NCBI GenBank assembly: GCA_903872005.1 | Contig: CAIQJD010000237.1 | Location: 1-5,451 of the forward strand | Direction of reading: 5' to 3' | Length of the DNA stretch: 5,451 nt | Source: an uncultured bacterium | Lineage (GTDB): Bacteria; Chloroflexota; Anaerolineae; JACIWP01 | Part shown: one piece after another, positions 5,200 to 5,451 of the stretch | How the letters are laid out: the number at the start of each line of letters is the position of its first letter | How positions within the stretch are numbered: the stretch's first letter is position 1 | Notes under the pieces: model-generated | Database searches by the model: none | What the model saw: the letters and a program-made list of their open reading frames with translations, nothing else | Told to the model about the DNA's origin: nothing | Translations under genes and position numbers: made by a program

Positions 5200-5451
5200 G
5201 GCTGCGGCTCGCCTCCAATGGACGCGCGGGCGGGTTCGGGTTCGCTCATCATTTCGCCGGCGTCCACCTTGGGATGGGCCGGCGCGCGCGTCTCCGGGTA
5301 GGGGATGCGCGGGTGAAAGACGCCTTCCAGCATCTCGACAAAGGCTTCGCGGATCTTTTGCAGATCGCGCATGGTCAGGTCGCAGTCGTCCAGTTGCCCA
5401 TCTTCCAGCCGCCGGCGGATCATGCGGTCCACGATCTCGTTGATCTGCTCG
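5196..5451 (-). CDS. pgpH: C-terminus of PgpH/YqfF-type 7TM-HD phosphohydrolase (partial)
   Basis: The last 84 residues of a protein that runs off the right edge. The frame is open to base 5451 and begins EQINEIVDRMIRRRLEDGQL. The segment RLEDGQLDDCDLTMRDL and the following AFVEMLEGVFHPRIPYPE match the C-terminal end of the 7TM-HD (YqfF/PgpH) family, membrane-anchored HD-domain enzymes that degrade cyclic di-AMP. After HPRIPYPE comes a tail of about 33 residues rich in Pro, Glu and Ala, probably disordered. The HD catalytic residues and the membrane part lie outside the window. An apparent internal GTG (5430-5432) is not a real start. Gene order supports the call: in Bacillus, yqfF is followed by ybeY (yqfG) and dgkA. 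Identification relies on a short but distinctive segment. Confidence 0.88.
   Translation of the reverse strand, partial: EQINEIVDRMIRRRLEDGQLDDCDLTMRDLQKIREAFVEMLEGVFHPRIPYPETRAPAHPKVDAGEMMSEPEPARASIGGEPQP

Overview
The window is GC-rich (roughly 60-65% by eye) bacterial DNA. It carries seven genes on the minus strand and, at the extreme left, what looks like the last codons of a convergent plus-strand gene. Read in the direction of transcription, from high to low coordinates, the genes are: the C-terminus of a PgpH/YqfF-type HD phosphohydrolase, ybeY, a DgkA-family diacylglycerol/undecaprenol kinase, a GyrI-like small-molecule-binding protein, a tungsten-type aldehyde:ferredoxin oxidoreductase (AOR), an MscS-type mechanosensitive channel and a MaoC-like hotdog dehydratase. 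A strong hairpin terminator closes the left end.

The most likely source is an environmental member of the Chloroflexota (Anaerolineae-like). This is inference. It rests on high GC, the heavy excess of GCCGGC, the pgpH-ybeY-dgkA order (also typical of Firmicutes), an oxygen-sensitive AOR, and intergenic repeats of the GTAG...CCCTTGTGG...CTAC kind that I associate with that phylum. No ribosomal RNA or marker gene is present to settle it.

Layout. 5451-4316 is a tightly coupled housekeeping block: pgpH, ybeY and dgkA are joined by two 4-base ATGA overlaps. 4315-4148 is a gap filled by three copies of a short hairpin repeat. 4147-3527 is the GyrI-like gene, whose stop codon lies inside the next repeat cluster. 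3530-3472 is an inverted pair of the repeat. 3436-771 is a coupled pair, AOR then mscS, with two bases between stop and preferred start. 770-588 is a gap with three more repeat copies. 587-126 is the MaoC-like gene. 96-63 is a bidirectional-looking terminator, and 32-1 is the end of a plus-strand gene.

The right block serves RNA maturation (YbeY), cyclic-di-AMP turnover (PgpH) and lipid-carrier recycling (DgkA). The left block looks metabolic: AOR oxidises aldehydes or reduces acids with ferredoxin, and MaoC-type enzymes hydrate or dehydrate acyl-CoA-like substrates. There is no direct evidence that these share a pathway.

The least ordinary item is the repeat family. Eight copies occupy all three long gaps. 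Their inner stems change sequence from copy to copy but keep base pairing around a nearly constant CTTGT loop, so the small hairpin itself seems to be what is preserved.
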